Shown one piece after another: positions 35,271-47,400 of a stretch of 64,000 bases of DNA (within the stretch, counting starts at the first letter, position 1; every line of letters starts with the position of its first letter). The notes beneath the pieces were generated by a model. That model was not told the origin of the DNA. It saw only the letters and a list, made by a program, of their open reading frames with translations, and ran no database searches. The stretch covers positions 434,001 through 498,000 of the forward strand of contig VWZS01002022.1 of NCBI GenBank assembly GCA_013397075.1, in the 5' to 3' direction. The DNA is from Rhabdornis inornatus. Lineage: Eukaryota; Chordata; Aves; Passeriformes; Rhabdornithidae. Made by a program: the position numbers and the translations under genes.

Positions 35271-37215
35271 TGGGGTTGAGGGAGCACAGATGGAAGGCTA
35301 AGTCCTTGACTGATAAACGTTTCCCAAATGCAATTACACTGATACATTTTTCATAGTATTCCCATTTACACAGTCTGGTTTTACCCGTGGCTCTCCCCCA
35401 CCTCTTGCTGTTTTTTTCTTCCACTTTCCTCACAGCCACAGAGCTGAGCCCTGCAGTTGTGTCACCGTTCTCTTTTCACGTAAATTGCTTTTTTTTCATT
35501 ACAGATAAAAGCGACCTGCACACAGACAGAAGGATTCCTAACAAATGGAAGGATCAACACACTGTAACACTGTTGGAAGAATTCTGTCGGGATGGCTGCG
35601 CCGGTGCAGCGCTGGCTCCTGCTGTGTTTTATGGGAACAGCTGCTCCCTCTTTGCCTTTGGGGTCAGACACCCTGCCCGGGACAGGCTGGCAGGGGCTGC
35701 CAGGGCAATGTGTGCAGGCAGCTCTTCCCCAGCCCTGCACAACAGCCCCCCTATAAAACACAGCTGCTGGTTTTTTGGCATTTAACACAGCTTAGTGCTC
35801 CTGAATTCCTTGTCTCCAGCCCCGGTTGTGTTGTTGTCCCCAGTTTTCCTGGCCAGCACTGTTTGCATACAGGGTACCATGTCCTGTCCATCACTTGCCC
35901 ATACAGAACCACTGTGGTCTCCACAACAGCCACATAGACCCACTACAGCCCATGGTGCCTTCATCTGAGGCCTGGCCTTTGCAATGCTTTTTGTTCTTCT
36001 AAGAACCTCAGAGTGGTAACAAACTGCAGGGTAAGGACTGCTAACAGGTCACGAAGCTGTGGTAACCAATCTGTGGTAGGTACAAGCATTCATTTTAAAG
36101 TCTGGTGTTAAAATGTGATGGTTCCTCCTTCCATGGTGATGAACCATGCGTGGTGTGCTCCATGCCAAAGCCTTTGGGAGCTGCTGGCCTGTAGACAGGA
36201 CAGAGGCCATGGACAAGGCATGGACTGAGGCATCTCAGCCTGACTGTTGCTGCCTCCTCATCCCTGTTTTCCCTGTGTCTGCTCCCTTTTCAGGACTGGT
36301 TCTTGTCTCCCCTTGCTGTGACAGGTGGGTGTAGCACAGTCCTGGAGCAATCAGCCTGTAACTCACTTTGTCAGGTGCTGCTCCGTGAGAACATTGAGGG
36401 CTGGGTGACATTACACCATGAACCACTAAATCATCCCCCACCTGCTCGCACGTCTGTGTGCACGGCCCTTGCATTCACTGGAGTGTTGTTTTCTCCCCTC
36501 GGCCCGAGTGGGAGCCCCATTCCCTCACAGCTGTTAATGCAGGAGATGTGGGAAGCAAGGGATGAGCTAAAGACAAGCCACAGGGGCCTGGCAGAGCTCA
36601 GCCGCCCACTGGCTCTCCTCTGGAAACCTGGAGTTTTGCTCCTCCTTTTAACAGCATCTGTGACTTTTTGCCTCCTTTTATGCTCTGCAGCCTGAAGGGC
36701 ATAAAAACTCCCCCTGTTTCACCCCACCTGAACCTCCACATTCCAAAGGAAGACTACAAAATACGTTTTCTACCTCCAACCCTATTGGGGTAAAAGAACC
36801 AGGGGAAAATACAGGTGACTAATTCTGAATAAGAAATTCCCTTAAAAAAATAAAAAAGACACATTGCACTTTCAGACTGTTCACATCCCATAAAACAAGA
36901 TAAAAGTAACTGATGAAATGCTTTATCTGGTGTCTTGACTGTGCCACACCACCTCCTAGGACAATGTGAGGTTTTAAAAGCAGAGGCTTGTAAAATACCT
37001 GCAGGATATGAAGAGCTGTGTGGTCTCTGTTAGTTGCCATGTCAGTAGCCACGTGCAAAGCTCAGCTCCTTTTCCCCCCCCTCACACCTACCTTCTTTAG
37101 TAAACATGAGCTAGACCTAGCCTGCCTATTAAATCTTCTTAGCCAGAAGTGAATTTTAAGGCAGTTTGATTCTGGGCTTTTAAAACAATGAGACTCAGCA
37201 GAGCTGGTCAAAGTG
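35271..37215. other. Unassigned piece between the two duplicate copies
   Basis: Ordinary non-coding sequence with no gene I recognise. It ends at the N at 37216. Frames such as 35545-35937 (+) and 36303-36695 (+) lack codon bias, splice context and similarity. Confidence 0.5.
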
Positions 37216-37216
37216 N
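37216..37216. other. Single N, probable contig join
   Basis: The unknown base lies directly before the first base of the second copy of the duplicated block. Confidence 0.8.
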
Positions 37217-38042
37217 CACAAGCCTCCTCAACATGCAAAACCTTAAAAAGGCAGAGAAGCTCTGATGCAATCCAAAGGTAAAGAATTAAATTATGATTAA
37301 TGCTCATGATAATTTCCTCTGTGACAGTGAGTCCCCCCACACTCCTGACATCCCATAACTGGCAATGAGCTTTTGTAAAGTCACTCTCACATCTTCATGT
37401 TACTTGTTAGCACACGAGACCTCATTTATCTGCTGATGGAACAAGATCAGCTTTCTCATATTTCCTTGCCTTTCAGTATTTGCCATCATAAATTGCATTT
37501 CCCAAATGCCCATGAAATAAATGAACAATGAGCAGATAAAAGCAGCAACTCGATATTTCTGGGTTACTTTGGGTCTGAATAGCTGCTGCTTGGCAATTTC
37601 CATACCCCTTGGGCTGTGAACTCCCTGATTCTTCAGAAGGCTTTACCAGCATCTCAAAAAAGCTGAGAAACAGTTGATGCTGCTCCAACAGGCCACAGTC
37701 TCTGGACCCTCTGAGCTGGGCAAAAGCCACTGACATGGCAAGGATGTGCCATCAGGGACACTGTGCTGGAACCAGCTCCCCTTCTCACAGCCCAGCCCTA
37801 CTCCAGGCACAGACTGCACAGCAGGGACTGCTTGGGGTTATCTCCCTGCTGTGCCCAGTGAACTGACACACAGCTCAACTTCCACCCTGTGCCATCCAAG
37901 AATGGAATATTGTTATCAAGGGTTTGAGGAGAGAAGCAGGACAGTGGTAAATCAAGCACAATCCCATCTCTCAGCTGAACACCCTCCTCATGGCACTGAG
38001 CACTCCCAGTCCATGGGGAACAGCACTGCAGCACTTCATTAC

Positions 38043-38209
38043 CTCCTTGTCAGAGGAATTTTACTCCAGTTGTTGAAGGACCCTGATAAATAAACCTCTT
38101 TCCCTCCTCCAGTCCAGCGGAAGACTGTTGGCCGAGCTTGAGTGGGGGTTTTGTCATTCACTTCCAGATCTTGCTGCCAAGCTAGAAATTCTTCTTTCTC
38201 CAAAGGAGC
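38043..38209 (-). pseudogene. PRKAB1: PRKAB1 coding exon 3, second copy
   Basis: Same sequence as 33980-34146, splice sites included. It is intact, so pseudogene here means a surplus copy in this assembly and not a decayed one. The downstream PRKAB1 exons are not repeated. Confidence 0.8.
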
Positions 38210-38622
38210 CTACAAGCACAATGTCTCAATCAAAAAAGGTTCTTTCCTGGCAGCCTCAGACAACTTGTGTTGCACTGAAGGCTTTATTTGCCCTCGGGCA
38301 CGATTCTCTAAGTCTACTACAAGCCGGTTTTGTCAGATGCAGAATACCAGCTGCATTTCTAGATGCTGTTCACAAGTTCATTTTCAGAAACACTGCAAAA
38401 GTGTTCAAGCCTTCCAAATTTGAAGGAAGAGTGGAAGGCAAAATAATGGCCCTCCCTCCAGCCCCAATTACACCTGCTTAAACACCAATTCACTCTCTCC
38501 TTGGAATGGGAAGGAAGGGGGATGGCCAGCTTTGTGCAAACTCAGTGACAAAATCCCTGCAGGTTGCAAACAGCCCCAGAGCACTCCAAGCAAGCATTGC
38601 TGGGAGAACAAAGCAGCAATAC

Positions 38623-38797
38623 CTTAATTTCCTCTGAATGGAACAAGTCTGCATCTTCAGGACTGTCCATTAGGATTTTTGGTCTGTCCCCCTCTTTGGT
38701 ACTGATGGCTCCTCCTGAGCTGTCCCCTCGGGAGGCTTTGTGCCCATGGCGCTCCAGCCCCGCTCGCTCGCTGCTCGTGTTCCCCATTTTTATGGAT
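38623..38797 (-). pseudogene. PRKAB1: PRKAB1 first coding exon, second copy
   Basis: Same sequence as 34560-34734, with the ATG at 38787-38785 and the same TTTTAG acceptor and GTATTG donor. Either copy could be the one joined to the real exon 1. Confidence 0.8.
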
Positions 38798-39287
38798 CTA
38801 AAAGAGCAGGGAAAGCCAGATTAGCATACCATGCACTCCCACAGCTGGAACACCAGCAGGCAGGAAAGAAAACTCATCAGTAGCCTTGGGCTGTGTTTTT
38901 GAGTTGAAGAGCCTCAGAAACTTGATTAACCCATTGTAAAGTGATACCATCCTCTGAACAAAGGCACTAAATGACAGCTTTTAGCTACTTATGACAATGT
39001 GCTACAGTTCCATAAACGCGCCTCTACCAGACTCAGCCACTCAAGAAGCTGACCAGGCAGGTCCCTGCCACACAGCACAAAGCCCTTGTGCCTCCCCAAG
39101 CTAAGGGGCTCGTTCTTTGCCTTCAGCCTCCCCGTGCACACAGCGCTGCACTCCCAGCTGCAAAAGCAGGGGAACTTTCTGTCAGAATGCTTCAAAAGCA
39201 GCCCACCTGAAATGTGACTTCACGAGAAGAGCTTTATCTCACCCTGCTGAGGATGCTGAGAGCAGCTATAGGGGGTTCTAAACAAAG

Positions 39288-39425
39288 AATCACAGAATGT
39301 CCTGAGCTGGAGGCACCCACAGGGACCACCCAGTGCAGCTCCTGGCCCTGCACAGACACCCAGTACTCCCACCCAGTGCCTGGAGCGGCGTCCAAACGCT
39401 CCCGGAGCTCTGGNAGGCTGAGGGG
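39288..39425 (+). repeat. CR1-like LINE fragment
   Basis: AATCACAGAATGTCCTGAG, then CAGCTCCTGGCCCTGCACAG and GTCCAAACGCTCCCGGAGC follow the 3' region of avian chicken-repeat-1 elements as I recall them. The fragment is interrupted by an N at 39414. Confidence 0.65.
39414..39414. other. Single N inside the CR1-like fragment
   Basis: The flanks still read as one repeat (GAGCTCTGG-N-AGGCTG), so this may be an ambiguous base or a very small gap in a repeat. Confidence 0.7.
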
Positions 39426-42400
39426 TCAAGTGAAGTGACATCTTTGCTCCTGAGTCACTCTACCCCTTGGAGATATCACTTAAATGAGCTGACTCATTTT
39501 AAAAGAGAGTAAGGACCGAACAGGATAGGTCTGAGTCAGGAGAGACCTGTATTAGGGGAATGTATGTCTTGGATTAGATGGGGTGAAGAGCAACCTTACA
39601 AGTTTTCAGGCATAGAAGTCAGGGTGACACTCACCAAACACTGTGCTCTAGGCCAGAATCTCTCTTATTATTTGATTAAAATCAAAAGGCAATGAAGTCC
39701 ACACTGAATACTGGTGGAAATGTGTACCTGAGGCTGCCATGGCACACCATGACCACACAGCCTGCTTTGGTCTGGATACTTCACTTCCAGTGGAGTTTCC
39801 CCTTCTCTTACCTCAGAGTAGGTGTCAAAAAAGAAATGCAGTGGCCTTCAGCCTCAGGCTGTGCAGTTCAATGTCCTGAAGAATCCATTGATATTTGGCA
39901 GGTCTTTTCCCTTGACATGATGCAAGCTGATTCAGCCAAAGAGAAGTCATTGCAAGTGAAGTGGGAGCTGACTCAGCCCTACAGTGAGGGATGACAAACC
40001 CAGAGGAGCCATCCTCAGATGGTAGATCAGATTCACATGTGCCATAAATCACATTATAAAGGACACATGAGCAAGTACTTCTTGCAGCTTGTGTGCTGTA
40101 GAGAGTGAGCTGTGTGGGAGCAGAACAGAACTTACCCCAGAATTCAAGACAGGGTAAATTTAACTGCAGAAACCCTCCTTACTATGGTCTTCCATTCTGC
40201 CTTGGGGTCCCAAATTTGTTCCTCCATCTTTACAGGCTGAGTGATCTGTTTCCAGGCCCCCTCCTCCTTTTAAGTCACTTCTAGATTGAGCCCACTTTGC
40301 CAGGCTGGCAGGGAGTGCAGCAGAGGAAACTGGGCAGCCTCCTGAGAGGCTCAGTCCCATCTCAGTGTCCTCCTGTGCATGCACAACATGCCGTTGTGCT
40401 TGGGAAACGGAAAGTTGGGAGTGCACAGAACAAATCCCTCACACAGCACTGCATCCCTTCTCTGCTCCAACACTGCAGTCCTCCCAAGACCTGCTAATTC
40501 AAAATGAGGTTGGAGGTGGAAGGATTGTAGGAAGAAGCCAACATTTAGATAGGTTTTGAGCCTGAAGGTGCTGCCTGTGGAGACCAAAGGCCCAGTCTCA
40601 GAAAGCTGGGGGTCAGGCAGCAGCCCTGCAGAGCCCTGAGGGCTCCAGCCTAGCCTGGAGGTATCTCCTACAAAGTCAGGGTGGGTTCCACATCTGTTCA
40701 AGGTTTGGTGACATGGACTCTCTCCTCCAGGAAACACCACCTTCCACAAAGGCTCCTGCACAGCTGTCAGGTAACCAGGATGTTTCTAACCAGCTTGGCC
40801 CCCATCAATCCAGTGACTTTCCTTCATTCAGATCTTACTTGCCTTTGAGAATTCAACCCTTCAACTCTTGTGTGTGTGCACACACAAACACACAAAGTAA
40901 AAGCTAATGGGGGAGATGGCTCCATCTTCCCCCTTCTGAGGCAATCAGTAATAAATAACTGGCAGACCAAGGTAGGGCCCAGGGGAGGAAATGAGCCTAG
41001 AGAGAGATGTTCGCACACTGCTTCAGCAGAAGCACCTGAACAGATGCTGAGGGACACTGTGGCAGCAACCAGATACAACCTATTTCCAGGTTGAGAGGCA
41101 GAACACGCTGTGAGTACATATCCAAAGATAGAGGTACAATAGCTACAACTTCTGGAGCCCCACCACTCATGGATCCTGGCTGCAGCCACATAAATTGAAG
41201 AGCCAGTGCTGATCTTCAGGTGAAAGCAGTAAACCCCTGGGTATGCCTGCAGGGAGGCACCCCAGGAATTTAACTTCATATTGTCCCCAAGATTATTTTT
41301 TTTTTGCTGTGCAGTCTGATGAAACTTACACCACGTTGAGTGTCTGGCTGACCCCCTTCATACAGCAGCAAAGAACCCCCACTTATATTTAGAAGCCTCT
41401 TCTAGGATTACATATCAAGATACGTGCACTGGGCTGTTTTGCAGAATGCAGCTGCCTTGTAAGAAGCCAAAGGTGCCAACATGATCCAGGAGCTGAGGCC
41501 AGCAATTTCAAGTTTCCATCTGTCTCTGCCTGTAATATGTGCAGGAAAGAAAAGGGAGCTGGACTTGAGGCATTAGTTGGTGCCTTCAGCGTGTGAGGAC
41601 ACTGTGTCCAAAAAATGGAAGCCTGAAGCAGCTTTGCAGAAGGAAGACTCTGTTCATGCACCCAGGACACAGATGTTGAGTTGAAATACATTTTTCTGCT
41701 TCCCACCTCCCTCTGTTCCATCAAATAACATAATTCAGCACATATATAATATAGCAGGGTTTTTTTCCTTCCAAAAAAAGGTGGGTCCAATGCAGAATAA
41801 TGGACCAAATCCAAATCTAGATGTGTGACAATGAAGAACAAGTACTTTCCAGAGCCTGTCAGAGGTAATGAAATTTGTATACATACCCCTCAAAATATGG
41901 AGCAGGCACAAATTCCTTGCTCAGACACCTGCATTCTGCCTTCCACACCCACTGCTGGCACTAGGGCCTTGCTGATTTGGGCACTAAAATGTCATTTAGG
42001 CTCCCTGTGTTTGCTGCCTGCTTTGGGATGTCTCTGTCACACCTACTACAGAACTGTGTGGTTGTACAAGGACCATACTCCTTTCCAGCACACAAGCTGC
42101 ACTTCCCAAACATGGTTGAAAATTTATGTAAACATAAATAAATGAAGAGAACCAATACCAGTACATTAGTATAACAAAAATAAGATTACCTATGACACAG
42201 AAGCACTAAGGACATTAGAGGAATTGCTGCATTCTCTCCTCTCTGTCACATTAAGTGGTTTAATATAAAGCCTTTATTTTTATACCAATCAATAGCACTG
42301 TAAGGTACCAACATTTATCTTCAGAAGCACTGAAGGTACAATGGCTCAATTCTCAATTATATTAAGAGTGGGCCTCCAAAGATATTTATGAAGAACAAGA

Positions 42401-44460
42401 TGCAAGTTAGATTTCCAGTATGGTTTTCAAAAGCTTCTGAATAAGTTGAGTGTCTAACTCCTATTGATCTCAAACCTTGCCAGGCAGTTTAAAAAAATGC
42501 TTCAAGTTGCCTATCCATATCCTCTGGTGCCCACATAACTCTCTCCTTTTGCTATGATTCACTTTATTCTGAAACTGTCCAGGGGGTTAGAAAAAGGGAT
42601 ATTACTCTTTTCAGTAGAAGAGGCAACAAAACTTAGGAAAGACACTTGCCACATACCAGAATAGACATGACTTAAAAGTAATTTTATTCCACTTGTCAAT
42701 GACATTTCTATCATATCTGATAATAAGGCAAGCTACTAAAAGTCCCACAAGACATATCAGACCATTAAAATAGTATTCAAAAACCAAAGAGGAGTTCACA
42801 AAACAGCCAATTCTTGGGATCATCAAAATCAGTGGCAAGATTCCCATGTGGGCAAATCTGATCAGTGTAAATGTTTAATAAATCAGCTGACTTCACCAGT
42901 GCTTGGTGAAGTTTACTACTGCAGTAATTAAGGAGAGGTGATGCTTCACTGACTTCAATGAAAAACAGAATTTGGCAGGAGGGAAAGGGGAAAAGCACAT
43001 TGAAAATATAATATCAAGGCACAAAAAATACATGCTACTTCCAGGCATATGCTTTAACAGGTAAAGGTTGCTGGGAGGATTTTTTTTCTTTTTAATAGGT
43101 TGTTGAACTCCTGACAGATGAATTTTCTCTCACCTGTACCTGCAGAACTCCCTGGATTTCTGGGCAGTCGCTCCAGGTTGATGTTGGTGCAGGGACAGGG
43201 AGTGGGAGTTGGCACAGCTCGCTTGAAGGTGTGGTAAAAAGCAAACAGAGCAGCAACTGCTGAGGATGCAGCCACATCTTAATGCTCACCAGAGCTTACT
43301 CCTTTTAACATGGAATATTTGTGTGACAAAACAATTTTATTCTGTGAAACAGTTTCCACCTTATAAAAACAGCTGTCCCGTGCTAAATTTCCCCCAGGTA
43401 TCAAGAAACTGCAGTAATTTAGCAGCGATCAATTCTGAAACCTGAGGCTGCTCGCTGAGTAGTGCCTAAGGATCAGGGAGTGTGTCTGTAACTAGGCAGA
43501 GGTGCAAAAGTCTGTCCATCTCTAACTGCAGTGATGCACAGACCAGTCATAGAGATGAAAGGATGAACTCAACAAAACCCACATGAACAAAGCAGAACAC
43601 AATGAAACTATGTGCCTTGCTAGAAGCACAACAAAGGGATGAAGGACATCTGTTTAAAAAGATCTTTTGTCAGGTAAAAAAAAATAGGAACTTTTTACAT
43701 ATGTGAAGTTTAAAGAGGAAAATATGATCAGTGCAAATTTAATGCAGGACTGGAGCTAAGTCAAGAGAGTGCAACAATGAAAGACAACAAAACAGAAGTA
43801 AATCATTAAGAAAAACATGGATGCTATGGAAGAAGAGTCTCTCTTAATAATCAAATGATTGAAATCGGTCCCGGGTGGTTAAAAATCCAAGGTGAAGTTC
43901 TAAAAGCTGAGGATGACAGACCATGGCATTATAAAATCACAGAGCAGGGTAAAATTACAAACCCATGGGTACAGTTGTGTCATGTTGAGACTATTTTAAA
44001 ACAATGAAAAAATCCTTAATGGCCTGATCCAAAATCTGCCAGAAATAACAGGAGTTCTCCTACTAGCTTCAGTGGGCTGTGCATCAGATCTTACACTGTG
44101 CACCATAAACAGTCTGGATTCGTTGGCTTTGTGTGGCTGGGGTCAGCCAGGGAACATCACGGATCCAGCATACATTCCATGGAAATAAGTAAGAAAAGGG
44201 ATTTCTTTTAGGGCAAGATCTCATTATACATTAGGGTGAAAGAGAAAATGCTGCTTTATACTGAGATGTCTTATAAATAAATAATTTTGAAAACCTGGTC
44301 ACGCCATGCTGATTAACTAACTGGGCTATCAGTTCATTCACCAGCAACATGCCTCTGCAGACTTGTAGGGTCAGAGCTAACAGTCTGGAATGGTTTCCAT
44401 CTCTTCTTTTTCCCCTCCAGAGGTTTACATGTTGATATCATCCAAGTGCAGTCCTGGTCT

Positions 44461-44472
44461 TCAGATAGCATG
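44461..44472 (-). CDS. TMEM233: Candidate terminal micro-exon of TMEM233 (His-Ala-Ile-stop)
   Basis: On the minus strand the acceptor TGTCCTTGCAG is followed by CAT GCT ATC TGA. Exon 2 ends on a complete codon, so this would close the protein at 111 residues, near the 109 of human TMEM233, which also has only a few residues after HFT. The position rests on splice-site quality and length alone. Other acceptors between 42000 and 50100 cannot be excluded. Confidence 0.3.
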   Translation of the reverse strand, partial: HAI

Positions 44473-47400
44473 CTGCAAGGACACAGAAATATGTGTGTTT
44501 AAAGGAGGAGAAGACAGAGAGTTTGCCCTGTGAGTTTAAATTATTAATTCTACAGCTCTAATGGATACATTATGCCACATTAGTGGCACTTGTTCTCTTA
44601 ACAAACATCCCTCTAGACTAGCAGCTCAATACAGTTTTGAATCAAAGAGCTGAGTTTCTAATGGCATTGGTCATCTGTCAATCCAAACTGAATTTTTAAA
44701 CTGGGCTACCTGAATCAATGCAAATTAGGGCCTTTCATTGCCAGGAAATGGGTTCTTATTTGACAAAGATTCATGAGGTCAACAGCATCTTTGTTTCCTT
44801 GGAGTGGTACGTAAAGCAGTCAGACAAGAACAACACTCCAGCAGTGGAGAACTTGGTAAATCCAACAAGAATACACAACATGCTTTAAAAGGACTGGAAA
44901 ACCTGTCCTGTGCATCTGCATTAGGAGAGGAAGGATCTGAGGAGTTCCCTCAAATTCTTGTGTAGGGGAAAGCTCTCAGACAATACCCATGGAAGCCCTG
45001 ACCTAGCCCTGGATTCTGGGTTCTGCTGGAGTCTGAGGGATCTCCTCCATCAGGCAGCTACATCCTAGCAGCTCCTCCAGGGGGATCTAGGACCCGAGGC
45101 ACTGCACAGTGAATATATCCTGCAGACAGCATTATTGCCTTTGCTGATTGTCTCTTGGATGCTACTGATGGCTCCACTGGGTGGAATCCATTGTGGGAAC
45201 ATCTCCTCTGTGCACAGATGAAACAGCTGTTTCTGGACCAGGATTTTTCATGTGGTTTGATAAGGAAGTGATGCTGATATAACCACATTGTCTGTGCACC
45301 TGCACACTGTGCCACTGCTCAGCCTCCCAGCTGAGGGAATGCTTTGAGAGACAGGTAGAGGACTTTAGGCTCCTATGTTCTCACAAATCCAGTAAAACAA
45401 GGTAAGGATGGAGGAAATGATCAGTATGTGAAAGGAAAAGCAGCAGTATGAGCTCTCTGGCTGGGTGGACACCAAAAATTAAAGAATAGGAATGCCCTGA
45501 CTTCTGGCTTGGAGCTCTATCCTTTACTGGCAGGCCAATCCCTGCAGCACAAGACCCTGACTTGTTTATTTTTATGGTAAGGATGGCCAATGTAAAGATC
45601 TGGAGGCTGGCTGAGGAATCCCTGGCCTTGTGCTGGTCTTCAGCTTATTCTGTCTCTGAAAGACAGGCAGTCACTGAGTGAAATGTCTGCAAAGGCTTCC
45701 CAGAGCCTCAGGAACAGGATAGCAGATATATTAAAAATAATCTTGCACTCCTTTTCCTCCTGAAGAATTATTTCTAAGTCAGTGAGGAAACTGTATGTGG
45801 ACAACTGTCCCTGGTGCACAGTCTGAACACTTACTCCTTTTCCTTCTACCTGGAATTACCAATGCTGCATTACTGCACATGTGCTTGATTTAAAACCCTT
45901 CTGATTCTGAGCAGTGCAAGCTGGTGCTTTCCTCACAGCCTGGCTGGCTTTGTGTTCCTTGGAAGCCATGCTGACAGGTGGCACTTCTGTGGCTTCCCTG
46001 GGGCTAAGTTCTAAATCAAATGAGATTAAAGAAGGGGTCAGAAGTTCAGGCTCCTCTACAAAAGCATTAAAATATCATAATGGTTTGCATAACATTCCAA
46101 AGTCACAGCGTTTTGGCTACCCTTCCTCAGAGCAAAACTGTTGCTGTCTGAGTCTACTGAAGTTTTTACTTCTCTCTGACACCTCTCACTCATCCTCCAC
46201 ATTTCTGCTGGGCTCACTTCTACTTGTCCACAGTGCAGAAATCCACAAGAGAGGAGCACAGAAGACTTGGGCTGTACATGAAATTCCTTGTGTCTCAGCT
46301 GGGTGGCAAAACTCATGTGAACTCTAGTTCAGCCCTGAACAGCGTTGTGAAGTGTCACTCAGACATTAGAGATTGTCTGCAAGTATGTGCTGTGAGGAGC
46401 TGGATATTGTTCTGAACTACTCACATGGCAGCATGAAGTAGAATATGACATGTTTAGATCCAGTTAAGAAAATTGTTTAGGATACCTAGGATCTCCTTCA
46501 GTTACGTAAGGAGGATCCAGCCCAGGCTTTTGTTTCCCTAAACCCTGGCAGCAGAACTCAAATGTAATCTGAGGGTGTCTTGTGTCAGCAAAACCCAAAA
46601 CAAAACAGAATTTGGAATCTGCTTCTGAAAACCAGATTGTAAATGACTTGAGAGCCCTCCCTGAGTGACCAAATTACCACCTTTTGCTGAACAAAATGCT
46701 TAGGGGTGGGAAGGCTGACTTCAAGTCTGTGCAAGTCTGGGGAAGGTTGCTAAGAGGAGCTGAGAGGAGCATGAGAGCAGTGGCACTGGGTGGGAGCAAA
46801 CAGGGTATGGCACACACAGGCTGTGGCACACAGCCCTGCCCTGCTCCAGGTCACTGTGGTGTCCCCTCAGGGAAGGCAAATACATCCCATTTCTCACTGC
46901 AGTTCTTGATGGACAACATGCCTGAGGCACACATGCAGGGCCAGACTGTGGTGACACAAATACCAGCTGAAGTGACATCTGAGCAGGCCCTGGAAATGTA
47001 AATCAGCACTCAGGACTGGCAAGGCAGGGCACAGGGGAAGCTGACAGGAGAGGGTAAAAGCAAATGGGGACGAGTAGGAATAAATTTGGCCCAGCGTGGA
47101 ATGAGACACAGCCCTGATTTTGCAGACACCACAGCTCTGCACTCAGAGCCCTCAGCACGATGAGGGACATGCCACTTTACACTGATCAGAGCACACAAGC
47201 TTTATTGCTGGGCTGTCAACTCCACTGATGCAAGTGATGGCTTCCCCTTGCCTACATTTAGGGGCATGACTGCAGAACGTAGATGGTTCCCAAGTGTTGG
47301 TGGGCCCTGTTCCAGGATATAAATATGTACCACTACACATCCTAATATATGTTTGCTGAAGATAACATGCCAGTGTTCAAGACAAATGAGGCTCTCTGAG

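Larger units (their letters stand above)
37217..39058. repeat. Duplicated 1842-bp block, copy 2
   Basis: Second copy of 33154-34995, offset 4063 bases. Beyond 39058 it continues without a break into sequence absent from copy 1, so this copy carries the true upstream continuation. Confidence 0.93.
39059..44460. other. Spacer upstream of PRKAB1, with possible TMEM233 3' UTR
   Basis: No coding exon was recognised. The first few hundred bases continue the PRKAB1 upstream intron or promoter region and hold a CR1-like fragment. The part from about 42270 to 44460 is AT-rich, and on the minus strand has AATAAA hexamers (for instance at 42270), so it could be the 3' UTR of TMEM233. Confidence 0.5.
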
